Below, in pieces: positions 34,761-43,981 of a stretch of DNA of 64,000 nt (within the stretch, counting starts at the first letter, position 1; every line of letters starts with the position of its first letter). The position numbers and the translations under genes are program-made. Under the pieces are notes generated by a model, which saw only the letters and a program-made list of their open reading frames with translations, had not been told where the DNA came from and did not search any database. The stretch lies in assembly GCF_000620465.1 (NCBI RefSeq), contig NZ_JIBE01000003.1, forward strand, positions 868,001 to 932,000. Direction: 5' to 3'. This DNA is from Ralstonia sp. UNC404CL21Col. Lineage in GTDB: Bacteria; Pseudomonadota; Gammaproteobacteria; Burkholderiales; Burkholderiaceae.

Positions 34761-35681
34761 ATGCGCACGTTGGCCCTGTCCTGTCCGATGACCGCGACGC
34801 AGACGCTGGTGACCGAGCCGCCATCGCCGGGGACGCTGGCCTGGCGCGCGCTGCTGTCGCAACGCAAAGGCAGGCGCGGGGGCCCGCTGCCGCGCCACAC
34901 CCTGGTGCGGCAGGAAGTGCCGCTCGAAGCGGAACACATCGCCCAGTACGCGGCGGTGTGCGGGTTCTCGCCCGCGCATGGCGTACCGATGACGTATCCG
35001 CACCTGCTCGGCTTTCCGCTGCAGCTCATGCTGATGACGGAATCGGCGTTTCCCTATCCGGTGATCGGCCTGGTGCATCTGTGCAATACGATCCGCCAAC
35101 ATCAACGTTTGCAGGCTGGCGAGCGCGTGCGCGTGGAAGTGCGCCCCCGCCGGCTGTTCCAGCATGCACGCGGGCAGGCGTTCGCCATCGAAACCGCGAT
35201 CGTCAAGGCCGGCGCGGTGGTGTGGGAATCGCTGTCGACCTATCTGCGCGTGGGCGTGCCGTCTCCGCAGGGGGCGCCGTTGATCGCGCTGCCCGGTGCG
35301 CACAACTTGTCGCCCGACGGCCAATGGGATGTGCCCGCCGATACCGGCCGGCGCTACGCCGGTGTGTCGGGCGACTGGAACCCCATCCACGTGTCCGGCA
35401 TCGGCGCGAAGCTGTTCGGCTTTGCGCATCCCATCGCCCACGGCATGTGGACGAAGGCGCGTGCGTTGGCCGCGCTGCTGCCCGCCGCACCGCTCACGCA
35501 AGGCGAAGTGGTGGCCGAATTCAAGACGCCGCTGTCGCTGCCCGGGGCGGCGACGCTGTGGCAGGCCCACGAGGCCGCGCCCGGCCGCGCATTTGAAGTG
35601 CGCAACGCCGCGGGCGACAAACCCTATCTGCGCGGCATGCTGACGTTGCCGCAGGCACAACAAGAAAACTCGGGAGACTGA
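34761..35681 (+). CDS. MaoC-like hot-dog enoyl-CoA hydratase
   Basis: A 306-residue double hot-dog protein of the MaoC dehydratase group. The C-terminal hydratase-2 motif is clear: YAGVSGDWNPIHVSGIGAKLFGFAHPIAHGMW contains the catalytic Asp and His. The N-terminal domain is degenerate. These enzymes hydrate trans-2-enoyl-CoA to (R)-3-hydroxyacyl-CoA, the complement of the FabG4-type reductase 7 bases upstream. A second ATG 27 bases in (MTATQT) is a possible start. The thiolase follows after 4 bases. Confidence 0.85.
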   Translation: MRTLALSCPMTATQTLVTEPPSPGTLAWRALLSQRKGRRGGPLPRHTLVRQEVPLEAEHIAQYAAVCGFSPAHGVPMTYPHLLGFPLQLMLMTESAFPYPVIGLVHLCNTIRQHQRLQAGERVRVEVRPRRLFQHARGQAFAIETAIVKAGAVVWESLSTYLRVGVPSPQGAPLIALPGAHNLSPDGQWDVPADTGRRYAGVSGDWNPIHVSGIGAKLFGFAHPIAHGMWTKARALAALLPAAPLTQGEVVAEFKTPLSLPGAATLWQAHEAAPGRAFEVRNAAGDKPYLRGMLTLPQAQQENSGD

Positions 35682-35685
35682 ATTC

Positions 35686-37005
35686 ATGCTCGTCAACGCG
35701 CAGCTGCGCCGCGTCGCCATCCTCGGCGGTAACCGCATTCCGTTTGCCCGCTCGAACACGGCCTACGCCACGGCGTCGAACCAGCAGATGCTGACCGCCG
35801 CGCTACAGGGCCTGATCGACCGCTTCAACCTGCACGGCCAGCGCCTGGACGAAGTCGTGGCCGGCGCGGTCATCAAGCATGCGCGCGATTTCAACCTGAC
35901 GCGCGAAACGGTGCTCTCCACCACGCTCGCCAAGCAGACGCCCGCCTACGACATCCAGCAGGCATGCGGCACGGGGCTGGAAGCCGCCATCCTCGTCGCC
36001 AACAAGATCGCGCTGGGGCAGATCGACGTGGGCATTGCCGGCGGCACGGATACCACCTCCGATGCGCCCGTCGGCCTGAACGAGAAGATGCGCAAGATCC
36101 TGCTGGAGGCCAACCGCGCCAAATCCACCGGTGCACGTGTCAAGGCGCTGGCCGGGCTGCGGCCGTCGATGTTCGTGCGCCCGCTCCTGCCGCGCAACAG
36201 CGAACCGCGCACCGGCCTGTCGATGGGCGAACACTGCGAACTGATGGCCAAGCGCTGGGGCATCCGCCGCGAAGATCAGGACGCGCTGGCCCTGCGCAGC
36301 CACCACAACCTCACGGCCGCCTACGAGCGCGGCTTCTTCACCGATCTGATGACCGCGCACCTGGGGCTCGATCGCGACAACAACCTGCGCAGCAACCTGA
36401 CCCTCGAGCAACTGGCGAAGCTGCAGCCGGTCTTCGATCGCAGCGCGGCCGGCACCATGACGGCCGGCAACTCCACGCCGCTCACGGATGGCGCATCGTG
36501 CGTGCTGCTCGCCAGCGAAGACTGGGCACGCGCGCACAACCTGCCCGTCCTCGCCTACATGACCTGCGCGGATACGGCTGCCGTCGATTTCTTCAGCGGC
36601 ACGCCCCAGCAAAACGAAGGGCTGCTGATGGCGCCGGCCTATGCCGTGTCGCGCATGCTGCAACGCGCGGGGCTCACGCTGCAGGACTTCGACTACTACG
36701 AGATCCACGAAGCCTTTGCCGCACAAGTCCTGTGCACGCTGGCGGCGTGGGAGTCGCCGGAATACTGCCGTGAAAAGCTCGGCCGCAGCGCCCCCATGGG
36801 CAGCATCGACCGCAGCAAGCTGAACGTAAATGGCAGCTCGCTTGGCACGGGCCATCCGTTTGCCGCCACGGGCGGGCGCATTGTCGCGACGCTGGCCAAG
36901 ATGCTGGCGCAGCGCGGCAGCGGACGCGGTCTGGTGTCGATCTGCGCGGCAGGCGGCCAAGGCGTGGTCGCCATCCTGGAGCGCCCCGAAAACATGTCGC
37001 ATTGA
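35686..37005 (+). CDS. Thiolase (acetyl-CoA C-acyltransferase, FadI-like)
   Basis: A 439-residue thiolase completing beta-oxidation by CoA-dependent cleavage of 3-ketoacyl-CoA. The acyl-enzyme Cys is C94 in QQACGTGLEA; EIHEAFAAQ and GHPFAATGGR give the active-site His residues, and CAAGGQG the second Cys. The length (thiolases are usually about 390-435) fits FadI rather than FadA. Start ATG 35686 with GGGAG upstream. It may also work in the synthetic direction. Confidence 0.92.
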   Translation: MLVNAQLRRVAILGGNRIPFARSNTAYATASNQQMLTAALQGLIDRFNLHGQRLDEVVAGAVIKHARDFNLTRETVLSTTLAKQTPAYDIQQACGTGLEAAILVANKIALGQIDVGIAGGTDTTSDAPVGLNEKMRKILLEANRAKSTGARVKALAGLRPSMFVRPLLPRNSEPRTGLSMGEHCELMAKRWGIRREDQDALALRSHHNLTAAYERGFFTDLMTAHLGLDRDNNLRSNLTLEQLAKLQPVFDRSAAGTMTAGNSTPLTDGASCVLLASEDWARAHNLPVLAYMTCADTAAVDFFSGTPQQNEGLLMAPAYAVSRMLQRAGLTLQDFDYYEIHEAFAAQVLCTLAAWESPEYCREKLGRSAPMGSIDRSKLNVNGSSLGTGHPFAATGGRIVATLAKMLAQRGSGRGLVSICAAGGQGVVAILERPENMSH

Positions 37006-37092
37006 ACCGACGGGCCTACGGGAACGGCCCGCTCATCCAACCCGCGCGGCACATAACAAAACCACGCCGCGTCTTTCATGGACGGAGACACC

Positions 37093-38832
37093 ATGAACAC
37101 CGTTGCCGACCGTAGCAATCTGACCGATCGCATCTGGCTGAAGTCATACCCCGAAGGCGTGCCCGCCGAAATCAACCCCGACCGCTATCACTCGCTGGTC
37201 GAGGTGTTTCGCGAATCGGTGGAGAAGTACCGCACCCGCGTTGCCTACGTGAGTGTCGGCACCGAAATGACGTACGGCGAGTGCGAGCGCCAGGCCAAGC
37301 AGTTTGCGGCGTGGCTGCAGTCGCGCGGCGTGAAGAAGGGCGATCGCGTGGCGATCATGCTGCCCAACAGCCTGCAGTACCCCGTGTGCCTGTTCGGCAC
37401 GCTGCTGGCCGGCGCCATCGTCGTCAACGTCAACCCGCTGTACACGGTGCCGGAGCTGGCCCATCAGTTGCGCGATTCCGGCGCACAAACGATCGTCGTG
37501 CTGGAGAACTTCGCGCGCACGCTGGAGCAGGCTTTGCCCGGCAGCCAGGTGCGCAACATCGTCATCACCGGCATCGGCGACCTGATGGGCGGTGCGCTCA
37601 ACCTCAAGGGCCGCGCGCTGAATTTCGTGATGCGCCACGTGCAGAAGCAGGTGCCGCCGTACAAGTTGCCCTCGCCGGTGTGGCTGCGCGATGCGCTGGC
37701 CGCCGGAGGCTCACGAGCGCTGCAACCGGTGCAGCTGGCGCCGGAAGACATCGCCTTCCTCCAATACACCGGCGGCACCACGGGCGTGGCCAAGGGCGCG
37801 ATGCTCACGCACCGCAACATCATCGCCAACCTGCTGCAGGCGGAGGAGTGGTCGAAAAGCATGCTCAACGGCGGCGTGGAAACCAACGTCACGCTGCTGC
37901 CGCTGTATCACATCTTCTCGCTCACGGTGAACCTGCTGATGTTCATGACGCTGGGCGGGCGCAATATCCTGATCGCCAATCCGCGCGACACCAAGCGCGT
38001 GATCTTCATCCTGCGCAACGAGCGTTTCTCGGGCATTGCCGGCGTCAACACGCTGTTCAACGCGCTGCTGGAAGATCCGGACTTCGCCAAGCGCGATTTC
38101 TCGGCCATGAAGATCACCATCGGTGGCGGCATGGCGGTGCAGCGGGCGATTGCGCAGCGCTGGAAAGAAGTCACGGGCCACACCATCGTTGAAGGCTACG
38201 GGCTGACCGAATGCTCGCCCGTCGTGTCGATGAATCCGCCGCACGTGACCGAATTCAGCGGCACGATCGGGCTGCCCGCGCCGTCCACCGAAGTGCGATT
38301 CAAGCGCGACGACGGCACCATCGCGCCGCTGGGCGAACCCGGCGAACTGCAGGTGCGTGGGCCGCAGGTCATGCGCGGCTACTGGCAGCGCCCCGATGAA
38401 ACCGCCAAATCCATCGACGCCGAAGGGTGGTTCTCCACCGGCGATATCGGGGTGATGGACGCCAACGGCTACATCCGCCTGATCGACCGCAAGAAAGACA
38501 TGATCCTGGTCTCGGGTTTCAACGTGTACCCGAACGAGATCGAAGACGTGGTGGCCCTGCATCCTGAGGTGCTGGAGGTGGCGGCCATTGGCGTGCCCGA
38601 TCCGGTGGCCGGCGAGCGCGTGAAGATTATCGTGGTGCCGCGCACCGGCGCGCTGACCGAGGCCGCGCTGCTCGAACACTGCCGCGCTCATCTGACCGGC
38701 TACAAGATGCCGCGCATCGTCGAGTTCCGCCACGAAGAACTGCCCAAGTCGACGGTGGGCAAGATCCTGCGCCGCGAGCTGCGCGATGCCGACCCCGACA
38801 TCAAGCGCGCCCGTGCGCAGGGGCAGCAATAA
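37093..38832 (+). CDS. fadD: Long-chain fatty acid-CoA ligase FadD
   Basis: A 579-residue acyl-CoA synthetase that activates fatty acids with ATP and CoA at the membrane, feeding FadE. Motifs: the P-loop-like YTGGTTGVAKGAMLTHRN (about 230-250), GYGLTECSPV, GWFSTGDIGVMDANGYI and DRKKDMILVSGFNVYPNEIE, and the C-terminal catalytic Lys in PKSTVGKILRRELR. I chose the ATG at 37093 (GGAGA 5 bases upstream) over one five codons earlier. It is the last enzyme of the lipid run. Confidence 0.93.
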   Translation: MNTVADRSNLTDRIWLKSYPEGVPAEINPDRYHSLVEVFRESVEKYRTRVAYVSVGTEMTYGECERQAKQFAAWLQSRGVKKGDRVAIMLPNSLQYPVCLFGTLLAGAIVVNVNPLYTVPELAHQLRDSGAQTIVVLENFARTLEQALPGSQVRNIVITGIGDLMGGALNLKGRALNFVMRHVQKQVPPYKLPSPVWLRDALAAGGSRALQPVQLAPEDIAFLQYTGGTTGVAKGAMLTHRNIIANLLQAEEWSKSMLNGGVETNVTLLPLYHIFSLTVNLLMFMTLGGRNILIANPRDTKRVIFILRNERFSGIAGVNTLFNALLEDPDFAKRDFSAMKITIGGGMAVQRAIAQRWKEVTGHTIVEGYGLTECSPVVSMNPPHVTEFSGTIGLPAPSTEVRFKRDDGTIAPLGEPGELQVRGPQVMRGYWQRPDETAKSIDAEGWFSTGDIGVMDANGYIRLIDRKKDMILVSGFNVYPNEIEDVVALHPEVLEVAAIGVPDPVAGERVKIIVVPRTGALTEAALLEHCRAHLTGYKMPRIVEFRHEELPKSTVGKILRRELRDADPDIKRARAQGQQ

Positions 38833-38852
38833 CGCCAACACCGGAGACCTGT

Positions 38853-39770
38853 ATGCAATTGCGTACCCTCGCCCTGGCCACGGTGCTGGCCGGCGCCGCA
38901 CACGCCTGGGCCCAGCCTGCAGCACCGGAGGCTTCCGCGCCTGCCGCGGCCGCACAGACCACCGCACCGACCACCGCACCGCAATCGGCGGCCATCGGCA
39001 GCTTTGCCGCCATGGACATCGCCAGGCAGACGGCGTGGCTCACCAGCCAGGTCAACGCCAACGCGTTTGCGGCCTGGTCCGACGAAGACGTCCTGGCCAT
39101 GGCGCAGGCCATGAAGCCCGAAACGCTGGTGCGTTGGCTCAAGGCCGAAGTCGCCAAGCTGCCCGAGTATGAATACCGCATGCGCCGCCAGGAACGCGTG
39201 AAAGACCAGTGGCAAAGCCAACCGGCGCTCATGCTGATCCGCTATCGCAACGCACCACGCCAGGTCTACGCGCGCTGGCTCAAGGGCGGTGCGCACGCCG
39301 GCCAGGAAATCATCTACGACGAAACCGTGCGCAAAGACGAGATGTACGGCCACCTTGGCGGGCTCGTCGGTTTCGTCGCGATCTGGAGCGCGTTGGATGG
39401 CTCGCTGGCCAGATCGCAGTCAAACCACACGGCGCGTGAGCTGGGGCTGCAGTTCATCGTCGACACGGTCGAGCGCGACGGACGCGCCCACGTGGCAGCC
39501 GGCGGCAGCGGCAAGTTCAACGAAGCCAAGATGGTGACCGAAGACGGCGAGCGCATGCTGCGGCTGACCTGGGACGCGCCAAGCGGCCCGCCCACGTTCT
39601 ACGCCAAGCGCGTGCGCCTGTATTTCGACCTGAAAAACCCGTGGGTACGCATTGAAGAAGCGTGGGACGAATCGGGCAATCAGCTCGAGAAAATCGTCAT
39701 TGAAAGCGTGACGCGCAAGACCTGGAACGACCAGACTTTCAACCCCAAGAATCCGGAATACAAATTTTAG
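38853..39770 (+). CDS. DUF1571 exported protein
   Basis: A 305-residue protein with an N-terminal signal peptide (MQLRTLALATVLAGAAHAWA, cleavage about residue 20), an Ala/Thr/Pro linker, and a globular domain from about 80. The domain (YEYRMRRQERVKDQWQSQPALML, WLKGGAHAGQEIIYDE, FYAKRVRLYFDLKNPWVRIEEAWDESG) fits the DUF1571 family, which resembles lipoprotein-carrier folds such as LolA/LppX. It lies 20 bases after fadD with its own GGAGA site, so it may be part of the lipid operon and act in envelope lipid handling. That role is inference. Confidence 0.75.
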   Translation: MQLRTLALATVLAGAAHAWAQPAAPEASAPAAAAQTTAPTTAPQSAAIGSFAAMDIARQTAWLTSQVNANAFAAWSDEDVLAMAQAMKPETLVRWLKAEVAKLPEYEYRMRRQERVKDQWQSQPALMLIRYRNAPRQVYARWLKGGAHAGQEIIYDETVRKDEMYGHLGGLVGFVAIWSALDGSLARSQSNHTARELGLQFIVDTVERDGRAHVAAGGSGKFNEAKMVTEDGERMLRLTWDAPSGPPTFYAKRVRLYFDLKNPWVRIEEAWDESGNQLEKIVIESVTRKTWNDQTFNPKNPEYKF

Positions 39771-39981
39771 AGTGCCGCCCGCAGACCGTTGTGGGCCAAG
39801 GCTCCGCCGACCGGTGGAGAGTATGAAACGAGACTAGGGGAAACCCCTTGTTGCGTGCGTACACGCTAGAGGAAAACTTCGGTCATCGCAGCGCAACCGA
39901 ACAAAAGCGCTGCGTTATGCTGCCGAAACACAAATCGCCACACCAAGGCGTGATAACAATCCAATCCAGAGAGACAACCAC

Positions 39982-40896
39982 ATGAACCGCACTGCCCGCC
40001 GCTTTGCTGCAGCCCTTGCCTGCGCTGCCGCCAGCACCCTTGCTGCCCCCCTCGCCCAAGCCCAATCCACCGCAGAGGCCAACGTGGCCGCAAGCGCCAG
40101 CAGCGGCAGTAGCACCGGCGGCGGCTTCAGCGGCTTCATGGACAACTACGTCTGGGGCCGCAACGTCATGGCGGTGGGCTGGTTCTACATCCGCCCGATG
40201 GATTCCGCCACGCCGCTGACGACCACCACCAGCGCGCTCGGCCTTGGCACCTATCAGTCGCCGGGAACTGACGTGAAAGTCAGTAACGCGAATACGCTGT
40301 CGCTCACGTTCACGCACTTCTTTAACGACAACATCGCCGGCACGTTCGTGGGTGGTGTTCCGCCCAAATTCAACCTGTATGGCAGCGGCAATGTGATCGC
40401 CCCGGTGCCGGTGGTCGGGCCGCTGACGCTCATCAACCTGGGCCTGCCGCAAAACAACCCGGTTGCCACCGTGCGTGAATGGAGCCCGGCGATCGTCGCG
40501 CAGTACTACTTCGGCACCAAGGAAAGCAAGCTGCGCCCGTTCCTCGGCGCTGGCGTCAGCTACAACTTCTTCACCAATCTGCGCCTGAACTCAAACTTCG
40601 TGAACGCGCTGCAAAACCTCGGGCAGGTGCTGCAGCTGGGCATGGGACAGGTGCCGACGGGCCCGGCCAAGGTGACGGCGGAGACGTCCAGCTCCTGGAC
40701 GCCCGTCGCCAACGTGGGGGTGTCGTATGAGTTCGCCAAGAACTGGACCGCCATCGGCACGGTGTCGTACCTGCCGCTGAAGACGACCTCCACCATCACG
40801 ATCCGCAGCCAGCAAGGCCAAGTGCTGGCAGTCAACAAGACCGACATCAAGGTCGACCCGATCGTCTTCGGGCTGGCAGTGGGTTACAAGTTCTAA
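39982..40896 (+). CDS. OmpW-family outer-membrane protein
   Basis: A 304-residue outer-membrane beta-barrel of the OmpW family. The signal peptide ends at about residue 27 (LAQA). A flexible Ala/Ser/Gly segment follows, then eight-strand barrel features: VMAVGWFYIRPMD near the start, LTFTHFFNDNIAGTFVGGVPP, PAIVAQYYFG and the C-terminal GLAVGYKF with terminal Phe for BAM recognition. OmpW channels pass small hydrophobic compounds, so a link to the upstream fatty-acid genes is plausible. It has a 211-base upstream gap and its own terminator, and is probably independent. Confidence 0.87.
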   Translation: MNRTARRFAAALACAAASTLAAPLAQAQSTAEANVAASASSGSSTGGGFSGFMDNYVWGRNVMAVGWFYIRPMDSATPLTTTTSALGLGTYQSPGTDVKVSNANTLSLTFTHFFNDNIAGTFVGGVPPKFNLYGSGNVIAPVPVVGPLTLINLGLPQNNPVATVREWSPAIVAQYYFGTKESKLRPFLGAGVSYNFFTNLRLNSNFVNALQNLGQVLQLGMGQVPTGPAKVTAETSSSWTPVANVGVSYEFAKNWTAIGTVSYLPLKTTSTITIRSQQGQVLAVNKTDIKVDPIVFGLAVGYKF

Positions 40897-40916
40897 GCCG
40901 CGGAATTGCTCCATCG

Positions 40917-40945
40917 CAAAACGCCACCTTCGGGTGGCGTTTTTC
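40917..40945 (+). terminator. Rho-independent terminator after the OmpW gene
   Basis: The 8-bp stem ACGCCACC (40921-40928) and GGTGGCGT (40933-40940) around TTCG is followed by a T-run (40940-40944), 20 bases after the stop codon. Confidence 0.9.
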
Positions 40946-41034
40946 ATTGGGGCGCGACCCGATATCATGGCGGACTGTTACCCGCCGATCACCGCGCCGA
41001 TTTCCGGATTCCTGCCCGCACCCACGCCACATCC

Positions 41035-42033
41035 ATGACCCAGCCTTCCATCGCCATCGTCGGAGCCGGCATTGCCGGCGTTGCCTGTGCCAACGCGCTT
41101 GCCGCCGAAGGCATCGCCACCACGGTCTATGAGCAGGCCGCAGGCGTGGGCGGCAGGCTGGCGACTACGGTATTGCCCGAGGCCGCCCCGGCGTATGCGT
41201 TCGATCATGGAGCGCAGTCGTTCAACGTGCGCAGCGAGGCCTTCCGCCGCGCGGTGGACGCCGCTGGCCGTCAGGGCTCGGTGTTGCCGTGGCCCGCGCG
41301 TTGGGGCCATCGCACGGCCGACGCGCTGGAAGCCGACTCGCGCGATGAAGCCCGCTATGTCGGCCTGCCCGGCATGGGCGCGCTGGTGCGCAGCCTGGCA
41401 GCACCGCTGGATGTGCGCTTCGGCCACGCCGTCACGCGCGTCGCGCACGACGGCCGGCGCTGGACGATCGAGCGCAGCGGCACGGACGCCGCCCACGCCG
41501 ACATCCTCGCCCTGGCGCTGCCCGCACCCGAACTGCCGGCGCTGTTTCATGGCGCGACGCCGGCTTCGCTGCAGGAAACCATTGCCCCGGTGCGTTACGC
41601 CCCCTGCTGGGCCTTGATGATGGGTTTTGCGCAACCGCTTAGCTTGCCGTATGACGGCATCCGGATTGACGACGACATGCTGGCCTGGGCTGCACGCGAC
41701 AACACCAAGCCCGGCCGCGTCATGGTCGATGAATCGTGGGTCGTGCATGCATCGCCGGACTGGTCAGCCGCCCATGCCCACGACCCCCCCGAGCAGGCGC
41801 TCCATGCCATGCACGCCCGCTTTGCGGAGGCATTCCCGGGGACGCCGGAGCCCGATCTGATGGCCGCGCACCTGTGGCCGCATGCGCTGGTCGAGCAGTC
41901 TGCCGGCATGCCCTGCCACTGGGACGCGGCCGACCGCCTGGGCGCCTGCGGTGATTGGTGCGAAGGCCCGCGCGTGGAAGCCGCGTTCCTCAGCGGTGTT
42001 GCGCTGGCCGCCAAGATTGCCGAAGCGCTATAA
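41035..42033 (+). CDS. NAD(P)/FAD-dependent oxidoreductase (amine-oxidase/renalase-like)
   Basis: A 332-residue flavoprotein. The FAD-binding motif IAIVGAGIAGVACANAL is followed by an acidic residue in TVYEQAAGVGGRLAT (the amine-oxidase-type GGR motif) and a C-terminal GACGDWCEGPRVEAAFLSGVALA, the usual flavin-binding end. Small proteins of this type (renalase-like) oxidise dihydronicotinamide isomers in some organisms; the substrate here is unknown. I chose the ATG at 41035 because the fold begins just after it. The upstream gene ends in a terminator, so this one is separately transcribed. Confidence 0.82.
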   Translation: MTQPSIAIVGAGIAGVACANALAAEGIATTVYEQAAGVGGRLATTVLPEAAPAYAFDHGAQSFNVRSEAFRRAVDAAGRQGSVLPWPARWGHRTADALEADSRDEARYVGLPGMGALVRSLAAPLDVRFGHAVTRVAHDGRRWTIERSGTDAAHADILALALPAPELPALFHGATPASLQETIAPVRYAPCWALMMGFAQPLSLPYDGIRIDDDMLAWAARDNTKPGRVMVDESWVVHASPDWSAAHAHDPPEQALHAMHARFAEAFPGTPEPDLMAAHLWPHALVEQSAGMPCHWDAADRLGACGDWCEGPRVEAAFLSGVALAAKIAEAL

Positions 42034-42123
42034 GAGTTCGGCCCGGAACGTTACAATATCGGGTTGTCTCGTGTTTCGTGTGCCGGGTCGCTCACCCGGC
42101 GGTGGCTTTCTCCTGACGACGCC

Positions 42124-42537
42124 ATGCGCACCCGACGCCAAGTCCTCGCCCTAGCCTTTGCTGCCGTTGCTGCGGCATCGGCGCCGTTGCTGTCTCATGC
42201 GCAAGTCCTGCGCAACATTCCGGCGACGGCCCCGGCGGCCCAATTGACCGTCAATTCGGCCAATACCGGCACGCTGAGTACCGGCAGCACCGGCATCGTC
42301 CGCATCCTGCTGCTGGGCTTCGGAAGCAGCAGCGCCGATATCCGCTTTGCCCCGGGCGTGCGGATCCTGTCGCTGGACGGGCGGCTGCTGCCGCCGGGTT
42401 CGGTGGTCGGCCAGACGTTCAAGGTGCGCTATCAGCTCGACCTGTATCAGCAGTTGCTGACAGCCTGGGTTGTCAGCGATGACGACTACAAGGCTGCGGT
42501 GGCCGCACAAAGTCAGGCGCAAGCGCAGTCACAGTAG
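42124..42537 (+). CDS. Exported hypothetical protein
   Basis: A 137-residue protein with a signal peptide ([20 protein letters not shown]...SHA, cleavage about residue 26). The mature part has beta-strand-like runs ([48 protein letters not shown]) and a Gln/Ala-rich tail. I do not recognise it. It lies between the flavoprotein and miaB on the same strand. TACAAT at 42052-42057 could be a -10 element, but no matching -35 is clear. Confidence 0.65.
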   Translation: MRTRRQVLALAFAAVAAASAPLLSHAQVLRNIPATAPAAQLTVNSANTGTLSTGSTGIVRILLLGFGSSSADIRFAPGVRILSLDGRLLPPGSVVGQTFKVRYQLDLYQQLLTAWVVSDDDYKAAVAAQSQAQAQSQ

Positions 42538-42589
42538 TCAGAACACCCCACGAAGCACGTGCCCCCAGGTCAACCACTGTGAACGGCAC

Positions 42590-43960
42590 ATGAAAAAAGT
42601 CTTCATCAAAACCTACGGCTGCCAGATGAACGAGTACGACTCGGACAAGATGTCCGACGTGCTCAACGCAGCCGAAGGCCTCGTCCCCACCGACACGCCC
42701 GAAGATGCGGACGTGATCCTCTTCAACACCTGCTCCGTGCGCGAGAAGGCGCAGGAGAAAGTGTTCTCCGAACTCGGCCGTGTGAAGGCGCTCAAGGCGC
42801 TCAAGCCTGACCTCGTGGTCGGCGTGGGGGGCTGCGTGGCCAGCCAGGAAGGCGCATCCATCGTGGCGCGCGCTCCTTACGTGGATGTCGTGTTCGGCCC
42901 GCAGACGCTGCACCGCCTGCCCGACCTGATCGCCGCGCGCCGCCGCACGGGCCGCTCGCAGGTCGACGTGTCCTTCCCCGAGATCGAGAAGTTCGACCAC
43001 CTGCCGCCCGCGCGCGTGGACGGCGCCAGCGCCTTCGTATCGATCATGGAAGGCTGCTCGAAATACTGCAGCTACTGCGTGGTGCCCTACACGCGCGGCG
43101 AAGAGGTCTCGCGCCCGTTCGACGACGTGCTGGCCGAAGTGGCCGGCCTGGCCGAACAGGGCGTGCGCGAAGTCACGCTGCTCGGCCAAAACGTCAACGC
43201 GTACATCGGCAAGATGGGCGACACGAGCGAGCGGGCGGACTTCGCACTGCTGCTCGAATACGTGGCCGAGATTCCGGGCATCGAGCGCATCCGCTACACG
43301 ACCAGTCACCCGAAGGAATTCAGCTCGCGCCTGATCGAGGCCTATGCCACCAACCCGAAGCTCGTCGACCACCTGCACCTGCCCGTGCAGCACGGCTCCG
43401 ACCGCATCCTGATGGCGATGAAGCGCGGCTACACGGTGCTCGAATACAAGAGCAGCATCCGCAAGCTGCGCGCGATCCGGCCGAACATCTCGATCGCCAC
43501 CGATTTCATCGTCGGTTTCCCGGGCGAGACGGATGCCGACTTCGCCAAGACGATGGATCTGATCCACGAGATCGGCTATGACACGTCGTTCAGCTTCATC
43601 TATAGCCCGCGCCCCGGCACGCCGGCCGCCAACCTGCCCGACGATACGCCGCAGGCGGTCAAGCTCGAACGCCTGAAACATTTGCAGGCCACCATCGAAG
43701 AAAACGTGGCGCGCATCAGCCAAGGCATGGTCGGCAGCGTGCAGCGCATTCTGGTGGAAGGCCCGTCGCGCAAGGATCCGACGGAACTGCACGGCCGCAC
43801 CGAGAACAACCGCGTCGTCAACTTCGCGCTGCCCGATCTGCCGCAGGCGCGCCGCGACCAGCTGATCGGCCAGATGCTGGACGTGCGCATCGTGCACGCC
43901 TTCCCGCATTCGCTGCGTGGCGAAGTGGCGGAACAGCGCACGGCCAGCACGACTCACTGA
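42590..43960 (+). CDS. miaB: tRNA-2-methylthio-N6-isopentenyladenosine synthase MiaB
   Basis: A 456-residue radical-SAM methylthiotransferase that adds the methylthio group at A37 of tRNAs reading UNN codons. The N-terminal auxiliary-cluster Cys residues are in [19 protein letters not shown] and GGCVASQEG; the radical-SAM triad is CSKYCSYC; a TRAM domain closes the protein (about 380-445). I chose the ATG at 42590, which gives the canonical [14 protein letters not shown] start. It heads the miaB-phoH-ybeY run. Confidence 0.96.
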   Translation: MKKVFIKTYGCQMNEYDSDKMSDVLNAAEGLVPTDTPEDADVILFNTCSVREKAQEKVFSELGRVKALKALKPDLVVGVGGCVASQEGASIVARAPYVDVVFGPQTLHRLPDLIAARRRTGRSQVDVSFPEIEKFDHLPPARVDGASAFVSIMEGCSKYCSYCVVPYTRGEEVSRPFDDVLAEVAGLAEQGVREVTLLGQNVNAYIGKMGDTSERADFALLLEYVAEIPGIERIRYTTSHPKEFSSRLIEAYATNPKLVDHLHLPVQHGSDRILMAMKRGYTVLEYKSSIRKLRAIRPNISIATDFIVGFPGETDADFAKTMDLIHEIGYDTSFSFIYSPRPGTPAANLPDDTPQAVKLERLKHLQATIEENVARISQGMVGSVQRILVEGPSRKDPTELHGRTENNRVVNFALPDLPQARRDQLIGQMLDVRIVHAFPHSLRGEVAEQRTASTTH

Positions 43961-43981
43961 TCATCAACACGACCCGATTTG

